Positions 41,299 through 49,464 of a stretch of DNA of 64,000 bases are shown here, one piece after another. The stretch comes from Elusimicrobium simillimum (GTDB lineage: Bacteria; Elusimicrobiota; Elusimicrobia; Elusimicrobiales; Elusimicrobiaceae). A program made the position numbers and the translations under genes. The DNA is taken from contig NZ_JBEVVA010000003.1 of NCBI RefSeq assembly GCF_049639735.1, positions 124,001 to 188,000 on the forward strand, read 5' to 3'. The notes beneath the pieces are model-generated. The model ran no database searches and was not told the origin of the DNA. It saw only the letters and a program-made list of their open reading frames with translations. The number at the start of each line of letters is the position of its first letter. The first letter of the stretch is position 1.

Positions 41299-43827
41299 AT
41301 GAGTGAAAAAGAAAATCAAACCCCTGCAAACGCAGATTTGTTTGGCGATATTAAAATAAGAGACATCGGCGAGGAGATGAAACGCTCCTACATAGATTAC
41401 GCGATGAGCGTTATCGTAGGCCGCGCCCTGCCGGACGTCAGAGACGGTTTAAAACCTATTCACCGCCGCTTACTTTACGGTATGAACGAGATGGGTTTAA
41501 AATATAACAAACCTTTCAAAAAATCCGCCCGTGTAGTGGGCGACGTAATGGGTAAATACCATCCTCACGGCGACACAGCTATTTATGACTCGCTGGTACG
41601 TTTGGCGCAGGATTTCTCGCTCAGAGACACGCTTGTAGACGGCCAGGGTAACTTTGGCTCTGTTGACGGCGACATGGCTGCCGCTATGCGTTATACTGAA
41701 GTCCGCCTTGATAAAATAGCCGAGGAAATGCTTGGCGATATCGACAAAAATACAGTTAAATTTAACGACAACTACGACGGCTCCATGCAGGAACCCTCCG
41801 TACTGCCCGCCAAAATGCCTAACCTGCTTGTAAACGGTTCCAGCGGTATCGCGGTAGGTATGGCCACCAACATCCCCACCCATAACCTGGGCGAGGTTTG
41901 CGACGCCATTGTCGAAACAATTAAAAACCCCGCGGTTACAACCAAAGAGCTTATGCAGATTATAAAAGGGCCGGACTTTCCTACAGGCGCCATTATCTGC
42001 GGCCGCAAAGGTATTTTTGATTATTTTGAAACGGGCAAAGGTTCCGTTAAAGTACAGGCCAGGGCGGAAATTGAAGAGGGCGGCAAAGGCGGCAGAAGCG
42101 CCATTGTTGTTACAGAAATACCGTACCAGGTTAACAAAACCAATCTTATCGAAGCGATTGTCGGCCTTGTTAAAGACAAAAAAGTAACGGACATCGCCGA
42201 TATCCGCGACGAAAGCGACCGCCGCGGCATGCGCCTGGTAATAGAAGTTAAAAGAGACGGCGACGCCAGAGTGGTGCTTAACCACCTTTACAAGCATACG
42301 CAGCTGCAAACCAGCTTCAGCGTAAACATGCTTGCCATTGTTGACGGCCGCCCGCGTATTCTTCCTATCAAGGAAGTAATGAAGGCGTACGTCAAACACA
42401 GAAAAGAAGTTGTTGTCGCCCGCACCCGCTTTGACCTTAACAAAGCGCAAAAACGCGAACATATTTTACAGGGCTTGCTTATAGCTATCGCCAATCTGGA
42501 CAAAGTTATCAAGATTATCCGCGAAGCGCAAGACCCTACAGAAGCCAAGTTCTCTTTAATAAGAGAGTTTGCTTTATCAGAAGCTCAGTCCCAGGCTATT
42601 TTGGATATGAGGCTGCACCAGTTAACGCAGCTTTCATCAGCCGGTATTGAAAAAGAACAGAAAGAACTTCTTGCTTTAATAGCCGAGCTGCAGGGCATTT
42701 TGGGCGACGCGCAGAAAGTTTTAGACATTATTGTGGATGAGCTTAAACAGCTTAAAAAAGATTTTGGCACAGACAGAAAGACCGAAATCAGCTCTACCGA
42801 ACTTTCAGACATGACGATGGAAGACCTTATTGAAGAGGAAGACGTTGTTATTACCTTATCAAACGACGGCTACGCCAAGCGTATACCGTTAGACACTTAC
42901 CGCACGCAAAACCGCGGCGGCAAGGGCGTAATAGGCGGCAAAACAAAAGAAGAAGATTTTATTGAGCATCTTTTTGTTACCTCCACCCACGCTACCATCC
43001 TTATGTTCACAAGCCGCGGCCGCGTATTTAGCCTGCGCGCTTATGAAATACCGGAAGGCAACCGTATGAGCAAAGGTAAAGCTATTGTTAACCTGCTGCA
43101 AATTTCTAACGAGGAAAAAATTACCTCAGCCGTATCTATTGAGGATTTTGACCCCAAAAACAGCGGCGAGACATTCCTTACCATGTGCACACGCTTTGGT
43201 TCAATAAAACGTGTTGAACTGGCTGATTTCGCCAACATACGCAAATCAGGCATTATAGCCATGGGTCTTGAAGAGGGCGATATTTTAACCTCTGTACAAA
43301 TGACCAACGGCGCCAGCGACCTTATTATAGCCACACGCGACGGCAAAGCCATAAGGTTTGACGAAGGCCAAATCCGCGCTATGGGCCGCCAGGCTAAAGG
43401 CGTAAGAGGCATAAGACTGGGCGAAGGCGACATTGTTGTAGGCATGGAACACGCGCCTAAAGACGCGCCGGGCCCGGATGTATTGTCAGTATGTGAAAAC
43501 GGCTACGGCAAACGCACGGAGTTTGAGGAATACCGCAAACAAAACCGCGGCGGCAGCGGCACCATCACCATTAAAACAACGGAACGTAACGGCAAAGTCG
43601 TGGGTATTAAGCTGGTTGACGAAACCAAAGACTTAATGGTTATTACCGAGAACGGCATGGCCGTACGCATACGCTGCGAGGAAATCCGCTCCGTAGGGCG
43701 CAACGCCCAAGGCGTAAGGCTTGTTAAACTTGACGAGGGCGACAAAATAGCAAGAATAGCGCCCGTAGTTAAGGATGATGAAGAAGCCGCCTGCGAAACA
43801 AAGCCTGAAAACAAAGAACTGTTATAA
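41299..43827 (+). CDS. gyrA: DNA gyrase subunit A
   Basis: Breaks and rejoins DNA for negative supercoiling. The 842-residue product has the catalytic Tyr in AAAMRYTEVRLDKIA at about residue 130 and the region HPHGDTAIYDSLVRLAQDF, where quinolone resistance changes are known. The C-terminal six-blade propeller includes TQNRGGKGVIG, a GyrA-box form, and a second variant KQNRGGSGTI. The acidic tail ends DDEEAACETKPENKELL. GGGAG precedes the ATG. Confidence 0.98.
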   Translation: MSEKENQTPANADLFGDIKIRDIGEEMKRSYIDYAMSVIVGRALPDVRDGLKPIHRRLLYGMNEMGLKYNKPFKKSARVVGDVMGKYHPHGDTAIYDSLVRLAQDFSLRDTLVDGQGNFGSVDGDMAAAMRYTEVRLDKIAEEMLGDIDKNTVKFNDNYDGSMQEPSVLPAKMPNLLVNGSSGIAVGMATNIPTHNLGEVCDAIVETIKNPAVTTKELMQIIKGPDFPTGAIICGRKGIFDYFETGKGSVKVQARAEIEEGGKGGRSAIVVTEIPYQVNKTNLIEAIVGLVKDKKVTDIADIRDESDRRGMRLVIEVKRDGDARVVLNHLYKHTQLQTSFSVNMLAIVDGRPRILPIKEVMKAYVKHRKEVVVARTRFDLNKAQKREHILQGLLIAIANLDKVIKIIREAQDPTEAKFSLIREFALSEAQSQAILDMRLHQLTQLSSAGIEKEQKELLALIAELQGILGDAQKVLDIIVDELKQLKKDFGTDRKTEISSTELSDMTMEDLIEEEDVVITLSNDGYAKRIPLDTYRTQNRGGKGVIGGKTKEEDFIEHLFVTSTHATILMFTSRGRVFSLRAYEIPEGNRMSKGKAIVNLLQISNEEKITSAVSIEDFDPKNSGETFLTMCTRFGSIKRVELADFANIRKSGIIAMGLEEGDILTSVQMTNGASDLIIATRDGKAIRFDEGQIRAMGRQAKGVRGIRLGEGDIVVGMEHAPKDAPGPDVLSVCENGYGKRTEFEEYRKQNRGGSGTITIKTTERNGKVVGIKLVDETKDLMVITENGMAVRIRCEEIRSVGRNAQGVRLVKLDEGDKIARIAPVVKDDEEAACETKPENKELL

Positions 43828-43839
43828 GAAATAGTATAT

Positions 43840-43873
43840 AAAAACTCCCGCAAAACTTGCGGGAGTTTTTTAT
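43840..43873 (+). terminator. Terminator of gyrB-gyrA
   Basis: AAAACTCCCGCAA and TTGCGGGAGTTTT arms with loop AAC and a T-run. Confidence 0.92.
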
Positions 43874-43937
43874 TTTTATAAGAAGATATTTATCTCTATC
43901 ATAAAAAAAGCTATAATGTATATACAATTTGATTTAC

Positions 43938-44009
43938 GGTGCGGTGGCCAAGTGGTAAGGCGGCAGTCTGCAAAACTGCTATTCGCGGGTTCGATTCCCG
44001 CCCGCACCT
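43938..44009 (+). tRNA. tRNA-Cys (anticodon GCA)
   Basis: Acceptor arms GGTGCGG and CCGCACC pair. Anticodon stem GCAGT/ACTGC encloses CTGCAAA. T-arm is GCGGGTTCGATTCCCGC. TATAAT lies 26 bases upstream at about 43911. CCA is not encoded. Confidence 0.96.
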
Positions 44010-44019
44010 TTTTTTGTTG

Positions 44020-44115
44020 CACAAAAAAAGATTTTGAATATTTTGACTTCGTCAAAATAACGACTTTTCAAAATCTGTCTTATTAATACGCACACAAGGT
44101 TTTGTGTGCTTTTTG
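44020..44115 (+). ncRNA. Structured unit 1 behind tRNA-Cys (candidate small RNA)
   Basis: Outer stem AGATTTTGA/TCAAAATCT (44029-44037, 44068-44076), inner stem TATTTTGAC/GTCAAAATA (44039-44047, 44051-44059), then TATTAATACG and a terminator GCACACAA-GGTT-TTGTGTGC-TTTTT. No reading frame of note. A related unit follows directly. Confidence 0.5.
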
Positions 44116-44119
44116 CTCT

Positions 44120-44216
44120 GCAAAAAAGGTTTTGAATATTTTGGCTTTGCCAAAATAACAGCTTTCAAAATTCCCCTATTAATACGGCCGTCCGGTTGGG
44201 CGGCCTTTTTATTTCC
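44120..44216 (+). ncRNA. Structured unit 2 behind tRNA-Cys (candidate small RNA)
   Basis: Same layout as unit 1. The inner stem TATTTTGGC/GCCAAAATA has a compensatory A-to-G and T-to-C pair change. TATTAATACG is kept. The terminator has new arms, GGCCGTCC and GGGCGGCC, around the same GGTT loop and a T5 run. A second terminator CCCCTCTCC-TCT-GGAGAGGGG-TTTTT follows at 44214-44242. Confidence 0.5.
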
Positions 44217-44242
44217 CCTCTCCTCTGGAGAGGGGTTTTTGT

Positions 44243-44441
44243 TTGCGCTTCGCGTCTTCCAACATGTCGCTCTCTGTGTTCGCTCTAATTTCAATAAGCG
44301 GAATAAAATTTCGTCGGCTTTTGGCGTCTTTTTAACTTTTCAGATTCCACCACACCCACCGTGTGCCCGCACCAAGTGTGCCGGAATCTGAAAAGTTAAA
44401 AAGCCACTCAAAATCCTGTGAAATTCACTTCTATAACGGCA
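44243..44441 (-). repeat. Variable-arm palindromic element, copy D (class II core)
   Basis: Perfect 21-bp arms at 44328-44348 and 44383-44403 enclose a 34-base core, ACCACACCCACCGTGTGCCC plus GCACCAAGTGTGCC. The outer flanks match copies C and E; the arm sequence does not. Confidence 0.92.
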
Positions 44442-44449
44442 CTTATGTA

Positions 44450-44535
44450 TTTCCTCCCCCTCTTACGGGGGAGATCGGCGCTTGCGCCGGGAGAGGGTGA
44501 TGTGCACAAATATTTTGTTTTTATAAAATAAATTG
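44450..44535 (+). repeat. Short GC-rich module, copy 1
   Basis: TTCCTCCCCCTCTTACGGGG, a variable middle, then GGGAGAGGGTGATG and CACAAATAT. Three further copies end at about 48395, 53575 and 61832. The rest of the gap to 44647 holds no gene. Confidence 0.75.
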
Positions 44536-44647
44536 TTTGACGGTCCTAACACACTTGAACTTTTGGGCTATAAATAATACTCTATAGGGGTGAGATAAAT
44601 ACTGCGGGGTATTTGGCAGTCTCACAGTAAAATAAGAGGAGATACTT

Positions 44648-45226
44648 ATGTCCAAGTCTATTAAAGGAACACAAACAGAAAAAAATATTCTTACCGCTTT
44701 CGCCGGTGAATCACAGGCCAGAAACCGCTATACATACTACGCAAGCGTAGCCAAAAAAGAAGGATACGTGCAAATATCCAACATTTTTGAAGAAACAGCC
44801 AACCAGGAAAAAGAACACGCCAAACGCTTGTTTAAATTTTTAGAGGGCGGCGCGGTAGAAGTTAAGTGGAGCTTCCCCGCGGGCGTAATTTCTAAAACAG
44901 AAGACAACCTTAAAGAAGCCGCCGATGGCGAAGACGAAGAATGGGAACATATGTACCCTGATTTTGCCAAAGTAGCCAGAGAAGAGGGCTTTGAAGAAAT
45001 AGCCTCCGCCATGGAACACATAGCCATTGCGGAAAAACAGCACTCTAAACGCTACAAAGCCTTAAGGCAGAATATCTTAGACGGTAAAGTATTTAAAAAA
45101 GACAGCAAAGTAGTGTGGAGATGCCTTAACTGCGGCTACATTCAGTCCGGTGACTCCGCGCCGCAAAAATGTCCCGCGTGCGACCATCCGCAAGCGCATT
45201 TTGAAGTATTGGCTGAAAACTGGTAG
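44648..45226 (+). CDS. rbr: Rubrerythrin
   Basis: Non-haem diiron peroxidase that reduces hydrogen peroxide in anaerobes, taking electrons through its rubredoxin centre. The 192-residue product starts MSKSIKGTQTEKNILTAFAGESQARNRY in family style; the ferritin-like domain has Glu/His ligands in ETANQEKEHAKR and EHIAIAEKQHSKRY. The C-terminal rubredoxin-like part has WRCLNCGYIQSGD and CPACDHPQ (two CxxC). AGAGGAG lies before the ATG. First of an oxidative-stress gene group with tpx, the superoxide reductase and the flavodiiron gene. Confidence 0.97.
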   Translation: MSKSIKGTQTEKNILTAFAGESQARNRYTYYASVAKKEGYVQISNIFEETANQEKEHAKRLFKFLEGGAVEVKWSFPAGVISKTEDNLKEAADGEDEEWEHMYPDFAKVAREEGFEEIASAMEHIAIAEKQHSKRYKALRQNILDGKVFKKDSKVVWRCLNCGYIQSGDSAPQKCPACDHPQAHFEVLAENW

Positions 45227-45236
45227 TTTTTTTTAT

Positions 45237-45260
45237 GCGCCCCGCCATATGGCGGGGCGG
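45237..45260 (+). terminator. Hairpin between rubrerythrin and tpx
   Basis: CGCCCCGCC and GGCGGGGCG arms around ATAT. T-rich sequence lies before rather than after it, so termination is weak on this strand; it may be an mRNA-end hairpin. Confidence 0.5.
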
Positions 45261-45289
45261 TTTAGTCTTAAACAGGGGGAATTAAACTT

Positions 45290-45793
45290 ATGTCAAGAGA
45301 TATTAAAAGCAATGGTACACCCATAACAATACTTGGGCAAGAGCTTAAAACAGGTGACAAAGCGCCTGACTTTGTTCTTATAAAAAACGATATGACGGAA
45401 GCTAAACTGCAGGATTTTATAGGCAAACCTGTAATTATGTCAATTGTGCCGTCTGTAGACACACCGGTGTGCAGTATAGAAACAAGACGTTTTAATAACG
45501 AGGCCACCAAGCATAAAAACGTAACGTTTTTAACCATTAGCAAAGATTTGCCCTTTGCCCAGGCCCGCTGGTGCGCCGCGCAGGACGTTAAAGACCTTAT
45601 TACACTGTCTGATTACAGAAACCCTGATTTTGGGCTGGATTACGGCGTATTAATTAAAGAAACAGCATTGCTTACAAGGGCGGTATATGTGCTGGATAAT
45701 AAGGGGATAATACAGTACATTGAATTTGTTGAAGACATCAGCAAAGAACCTGACTATAAAGCCGCCATAGACGCGGCCGAAGCGTTAGTTTAG
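45290..45793 (+). CDS. tpx: Thiol peroxidase
   Basis: Peroxiredoxin of the Tpx group, reducing hydroperoxides with thioredoxin. The 167-residue product has the peroxidatic Cys in SVDTPVCSIETRRFN at about residue 60 and the resolving Cys in ARWCAAQD near 95, with YVLDNKGIIQYIE as the family end motif. The position between rubrerythrin and superoxide reductase fits peroxide defence. A G-rich ribosome binding site (GGGGGA) lies upstream. Confidence 0.96.
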   Translation: MSRDIKSNGTPITILGQELKTGDKAPDFVLIKNDMTEAKLQDFIGKPVIMSIVPSVDTPVCSIETRRFNNEATKHKNVTFLTISKDLPFAQARWCAAQDVKDLITLSDYRNPDFGLDYGVLIKETALLTRAVYVLDNKGIIQYIEFVEDISKEPDYKAAIDAAEALV

Positions 45794-45812
45794 GGGTACT
45801 AGAGGAGAGGAT

Positions 45813-46199
45813 ATGACAAAAATCGACGAAATTTATAAATGCAGTGTTTGCGGTAATATGGTGGAAGTTGTGCACGCATCTGTAGGGGAGCTTGTTTGCT
45901 GCGGCAAACCCATGGTTTTACAGGTTGAAAACACCGTTGACGCGGCCCAAGAAAAACATGTGCCCGTTATTGAAAAAGTAGACGGCGGCTATATGGTTAC
46001 AATAGGCGCCGTAGAGCATCCTATGACGCCGGAGCATCATATTGAGTGGATAGAGCTGCAGTGCATTGAATGCGGCAAAACACAGAGAAAATACTTAAAG
46101 GTTGACGACGAGCCAAAAGCGTTTTTCTGCACACGCTCCACGCATGTTGTCGCCAGAGAATACTGCAACCTGCACGGACTTTGGACAGCTAAAAACTAA
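45813..46199 (+). CDS. dfx: Desulfoferrodoxin / superoxide reductase
   Basis: Reduces superoxide to peroxide without making oxygen. The 128-residue product has an N-terminal desulforedoxin iron site (YKCSVCGNMVEVV then LVCCGKPM, four Cys) and a second domain with the catalytic iron ligands: EKHVPVIEK, HPMTPEHHIEWIEL, and the Cys/His pair in TRSTHVVAREYCNLHGLW. GAGGAGAGG lies directly before the ATG. It follows tpx by 19 bases. Peroxide produced here can be handled by the neighbouring Rbr and Tpx. Confidence 0.97.
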   Translation: MTKIDEIYKCSVCGNMVEVVHASVGELVCCGKPMVLQVENTVDAAQEKHVPVIEKVDGGYMVTIGAVEHPMTPEHHIEWIELQCIECGKTQRKYLKVDDEPKAFFCTRSTHVVAREYCNLHGLWTAKN

Positions 46200-46216
46200 T
46201 TAAGTAGAATGATATA

Positions 46217-46249
46217 TAAGGCCGGGGCAAAACCGCCCCGGCCTTATTT
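46217..46249 (+). terminator. Terminator after superoxide reductase
   Basis: AAGGCCGGGGC and GCCCCGGCCTT arms followed by ATTT. Confidence 0.85.
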
Positions 46250-46270
46250 CATTTAAGGGGTAACAAAAAT

Positions 46271-47470
46271 ATGAAGGCTATTAAAATAACGGACAAAGTT
46301 TACTGGGTAGGCGCTATAGATTGGAATTTAAAGGATTTTCACGGCTACTCAACCAAGCGCGGCACCACCTATAACGCGTACCTTGTACTGGGCGCTAAAC
46401 CCACGCTTATAGACACTGTTAAAGAGCCTTTTTATGACGAGATGATGAGCCGCATTAAATCAGTAATAGACCCAAGCAAAATTGAAATAATAATATCTAA
46501 CCACGCGGAAATGGACCACAGCGGCGCACTGCCAAAAACGGTAGAAGTTATAAAACCTAAAGAAATTTACGCGTCGGCAATGGGTCTAAAAAATATAGAT
46601 TTACAGCTGCATGATAACCTGCAAATTAAAACGGTAAAAACAGGCGACAGTATTGATATAGGCGACGACAAAATAACTTTTTACGAGTCCCGCATGCTGC
46701 ACTGGCCAGACAGCATGGTTTCGTTTTTAGAAAATGAAGGCATTTTATTTTCCAACGATATTTTTGGCATGCACTTTGCCACCGACCGTTTATTTGACGA
46801 CCAAGTGGACGAACACGAATGGTTTTATGAATGCGTAAAATATTACGCCAATATTATTACCCCCTACAGCGATATCGCGCTTAAATTTTTAGAATTTGCC
46901 GAGACGTCAGGACTAATAGCCAAAACCAAAATAATAGCGCCTGACCATGGCTTTATATGGCGCAGTGACCCGGCAAGAATTGTTAATCTTTACAAAGAAT
47001 TTGCCACACAAGCCTACACCAATAAAGCCGTTGTTATTTACGATACAATGTGGGGCAGCACCAACAAGCTGGCGCACAGCGTGGCCGAGGGGCTTAGACA
47101 AGGCGGCGTAAACGTAAAAGTTATGAACATGCACGTGGAACACAGAAGCGACGTTGTGACCGAGGTTTTAACCGCCGGCGCCGTTGTAATGGGCACGCCT
47201 GTTATGAACTCATACATGTTCCCCGCGCTTGGCGACATCCTTTTTTACATGAAAGGGCTTAAAAAGAAAAATTTAGTTGGCGCGGCGTTTGGCTCATATG
47301 GCTGGGCCCCGGCGCCTATAGATATGCTTAGCAAAGAAATGGAAAGCATGAAAATAGAAATAGTGGCCGAGCCTCTTAAAGTAAATTTTGTACCTACGGA
47401 GGCGGATCTTGAAAAGGCTGAGGAGCTTGGCAGAACTGTAGCAAAAAAATTAGCGGAGAAGTTAAAATAA
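46271..47470 (+). CDS. fprA: Flavodiiron protein (rubredoxin:oxygen oxidoreductase)
   Basis: Reduces oxygen to water (or NO) with electrons from rubredoxin. The 399-residue product has a beta-lactamase-like diiron domain (about 1-250) with SNHAEMDHSGAL (HxExDH) near residue 77 and APDHGFIW, then a flavodoxin domain from about 253 with VVIYDTMWGSTNKLA (FMN phosphate loop) and FGSYGWAPAP. AAGGGGT precedes the ATG. The next gene is a flavin-reductase-like protein and a rubredoxin gene lies at 49.3 kb, so the whole electron chain may be local. Confidence 0.97.
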   Translation: MKAIKITDKVYWVGAIDWNLKDFHGYSTKRGTTYNAYLVLGAKPTLIDTVKEPFYDEMMSRIKSVIDPSKIEIIISNHAEMDHSGALPKTVEVIKPKEIYASAMGLKNIDLQLHDNLQIKTVKTGDSIDIGDDKITFYESRMLHWPDSMVSFLENEGILFSNDIFGMHFATDRLFDDQVDEHEWFYECVKYYANIITPYSDIALKFLEFAETSGLIAKTKIIAPDHGFIWRSDPARIVNLYKEFATQAYTNKAVVIYDTMWGSTNKLAHSVAEGLRQGGVNVKVMNMHVEHRSDVVTEVLTAGAVVMGTPVMNSYMFPALGDILFYMKGLKKKNLVGAAFGSYGWAPAPIDMLSKEMESMKIEIVAEPLKVNFVPTEADLEKAEELGRTVAKKLAEKLK

Positions 47471-47472
47471 TT

Positions 47473-47973
47473 ATGTTAGACCAAACAGCGTTAAATAAAA
47501 TTTCCTACGGGCTGTATGTGTTAACATCGGCCAAAGAGGGCAAAATTAACGGTATGATAGTAAACTCCGTCATACAAGTTACGGCCGAGCCCGCCAAAAT
47601 ACTGGCCTCCGTAAATAAAGCAAGCTTAACGCACGAATATATAATGGCAAGTAAAGTTATGGCTATAATGCCTGTAACGGAACATGCCGATATGTTGTTT
47701 ATAGGCAATTTTGGCTTTCGTACAGGCAGAAATTTTGATAAATTTGCTAAATATAAATATGAGCTTGGCATTACCGGCGCGCCCATTGTGCTGGATAATA
47801 CCAATGCCGCGTTTGAGGTTAAAGTAAGCCAAACCGTAGACGTAGGCACGCACACATTATTTATAGGTGAAATAGCGGAAGCTAAAAATATTTGCCCCGA
47901 CGCCTGCATGACATACCAGTACTACCACGAGCAATTAAAAGGTAAGGTGCCTAAGGGCGGGACACACGGGTAA
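47473..47973 (+). CDS. Flavin reductase-like FMN-binding protein
   Basis: The 166-residue product belongs to the flavin reductase-like domain family, as found in high-molecular-weight rubredoxins and NADH:flavin reductases. It opens LNKISYGLYVLTSAKEGKING and has INSVIQVT-like FMN contacts (VNSVIQVTAEPAKILASVNK) and HTLFIGEIAEAKN. There is no fused rubredoxin domain. It starts two bases after the fprA stop and is probably co-translated, perhaps passing electrons to rubredoxin or directly to FprA (inference). A mosaic repeat begins just after its stop. Confidence 0.9.
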   Translation: MLDQTALNKISYGLYVLTSAKEGKINGMIVNSVIQVTAEPAKILASVNKASLTHEYIMASKVMAIMPVTEHADMLFIGNFGFRTGRNFDKFAKYKYELGITGAPIVLDNTNAAFEVKVSQTVDVGTHTLFIGEIAEAKNICPDACMTYQYYHEQLKGKVPKGGTHG

Positions 47974-47977
47974 TTTA

Positions 47978-48290
47978 TAGTTTCGCGCTTTGAGCGCGAT
48001 TTACTTTTTTTATCGTAAAAAAGTAAACAAAAATCTCGCCCCGCCGTGGTCGAGCAAGGTGTTTTAAGGGTTTTTGAATAACTCGTAAAAAATTTTGCTG
48101 TAGTACGGCAACCTATAAATTTTTTACTCAAACAGAATTCAAAAAATACCCTTAAAAACTTTATATATTGCCTCTCCTTGACTGCGGGGCAGGAATAACG
48201 GCACTTATATGTTAGAGGAGGGGTACGGCACTGATTTATTTTAGCGGGCCCTTTCGCTTTGCTTAGGGGTACGGCAAACGGCACTTGTTT
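47978..48290 (+). repeat. 300-bp mosaic repeat, copy 2
   Basis: Same layout as 32105-32411 and 61379-61756: GTTTCGCGCTTTGAGCGCGA at the left, the palindrome around TGCTGTAGTACGGCAACC, then modules ACGGCACTGATTTATTTTAG and GGGCCCTTTCGCTTTGC. No gene is seen. Confidence 0.92.
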
Positions 48291-48395
48291 TATTTCCTCC
48301 CCCTCTTACGGGGGAGGTCGAGATGAGCGTAGCGAATCCGGGGGAGGGTGATGTACACAAATATGTCTGTTATAAAATAGAGTAGTACTTTTGGC
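48291..48395 (+). repeat. Short GC-rich module, copy 2
   Basis: CCCCCTCTTACGGGGGAG, a variable middle, GGGGGAGGGTGATGTACACA and AATAGAGTAGTACTTTT. It directly continues the mosaic repeat. Confidence 0.8.
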
Positions 48396-48455
48396 AAAAC
48401 TATGTGAAATTTAATAATACAACTGCATTTATAACAACAATAACTGCACAAATAA

Positions 48456-48488
48456 AAAAACCCCGTTTTATAAACGGGGTTTTTGTTT
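48456..48488. terminator. Terminator of the ankyrin lipoprotein gene
   Basis: AAAAACCCCGTTTA and TAAACGGGGTTTTT arms; bidirectional T/A runs. Confidence 0.88.
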
Positions 48489-49160
48489 TAAATAATCAAG
48501 AATCTCTTTGTTTACTTTATTTTTATGTTCTGACAGATAATCATCAATTGAGGTATAATTTTTCCCGCTGTCCCAAATTTCTAATTCATTGAGTTTTGCG
48601 TAGTTATTATCTACTAAAAATTTTATCAACTCTATATTATTATGTTGTATCGCTACGCCCAAGGCTTTATCTGTATCGACGGCGCCTTTTTGCGCTAAAT
48701 ACTTTGCGATATCCGTGTGGCGGGCAAAAGCCGCTTCAACTATAGGCGCTTCAGAAAAGCCTATTCCGTCAGTCGAAATATTTATATCCGCGCCATTATC
48801 TATAAGGTACTTTACTACATCCATTCTGCCGTAGCTTGCAGCGCAGGCTAAAGGTGTGTAGCCGCGCCATTTAACATTGGGACTGTGACCTTCTTCTATC
48901 AGTTTTTTTACGGTGGTAAAATTAATGTTTTTACCGGCAACATCACCCTCATCAGATATGCAAACGGCTGCGCCTAATGGATTGTCTTCTGATAAGACGG
49001 CTTTTGGTTTTTTTACTGTATTATTAGTTGTAACAGTCCCGGCAATATTTGCGGCGGGTGCCTTTTTTACATCATTGTCTTTAACTGTTTTTTGCTGTTT
49101 CGCATTACAAGAAGTAATCATGAAACAAAAAATAAAATAAATAAAAAAGATTTTTTTCAT
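48468..49160 (-). CDS. Ankyrin-repeat lipoprotein
   Basis: The 230-residue product starts MKKIFFIYFIFCFMITSCNA with a lipobox-like ITSC, so it is probably lipid-anchored. After a Lys/Asn-rich linker come about four ankyrin repeats: GRMDVVKYLIDNGADIN and RHTDIAKYLAQKGAVDTDKA are typical, and GYTPLACAASY opens one. Ankyrin repeats bind other proteins; the partner is unknown. A TTG six codons earlier is also possible as start. It is downstream of rubredoxin on the same strand. Confidence 0.85.
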   Translation of the reverse strand: MKKIFFIYFIFCFMITSCNAKQQKTVKDNDVKKAPAANIAGTVTTNNTVKKPKAVLSEDNPLGAAVCISDEGDVAGKNINFTTVKKLIEEGHSPNVKWRGYTPLACAASYGRMDVVKYLIDNGADINISTDGIGFSEAPIVEAAFARHTDIAKYLAQKGAVDTDKALGVAIQHNNIELIKFLVDNNYAKLNELEIWDSGKNYTSIDDYLSEHKNKVNKEILDYLKQKPRL

Positions 49161-49194
49161 ATTCTTTTGCCAATTCAATATATTAAATTTGAAA

Positions 49195-49228
49195 TAACCC
49201 TCCCGGATTAGCTCCGGGAGGGTTTTAT
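49195..49228 (-). terminator. Hairpin between rubredoxin and the ankyrin gene
   Basis: CCCTCCCGGA and TCCGGGAGGG arms with loop TTAGC. Confidence 0.75.
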
Positions 49229-49229
49229 T

Positions 49230-49388
49230 TTACATAGGTGAAAACTGGTCTTTACCTACGCCGCATGCGGGGCAAACCCACGTGTCGGGCACTTGTTCCC
49301 AAGGTGTGCCGGGTAAAATACCTGCGTCAGGGTCCCCTACTGCAGGGTCATAAACATAACCGCAAACATTGCATACATATTTTGTCAT
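49230..49388 (-). CDS. Rubredoxin
   Basis: A 52-residue one-iron electron carrier. It opens MTKYVCNVCGYVYDPAVGDP, with the first CxxC iron ligands at residues 6 and 9 and the second pair at 39 and 42 (WVCPACGVGKDQF). GGGGAGAG lies before the ATG. Length is exactly that of classical rubredoxins. It sits 1.3 kb from the flavodiiron gene, for which it is the likely electron donor. Confidence 0.97.
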   Translation of the reverse strand: MTKYVCNVCGYVYDPAVGDPDAGILPGTPWEQVPDTWVCPACGVGKDQFSPM

Positions 49389-49464
49389 AATCTCTCCCCT
49401 TAGGTTGCTGGTAACGGCAACCGTATTAAAGTAATTTAATTATATATTTTTACCGTCAAAGTGT

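Noticed and set aside
44104..44391. 95-codon frame on the plus strand
   Set aside because: It crosses two terminators and palindromic element D; not protein-like.
44560..44640. PerR-box-like sequence before rubrerythrin (CTATAAATAATACTCTATAG)
   Set aside because: Only the five outer bases on each side pair and the centre does not match the known PerR consensus; too weak to list.
47922..48284. 120-codon frame on the minus strand
   Set aside because: It is the open reverse strand of mosaic repeat copy 2 and overlaps the flavin reductase gene.
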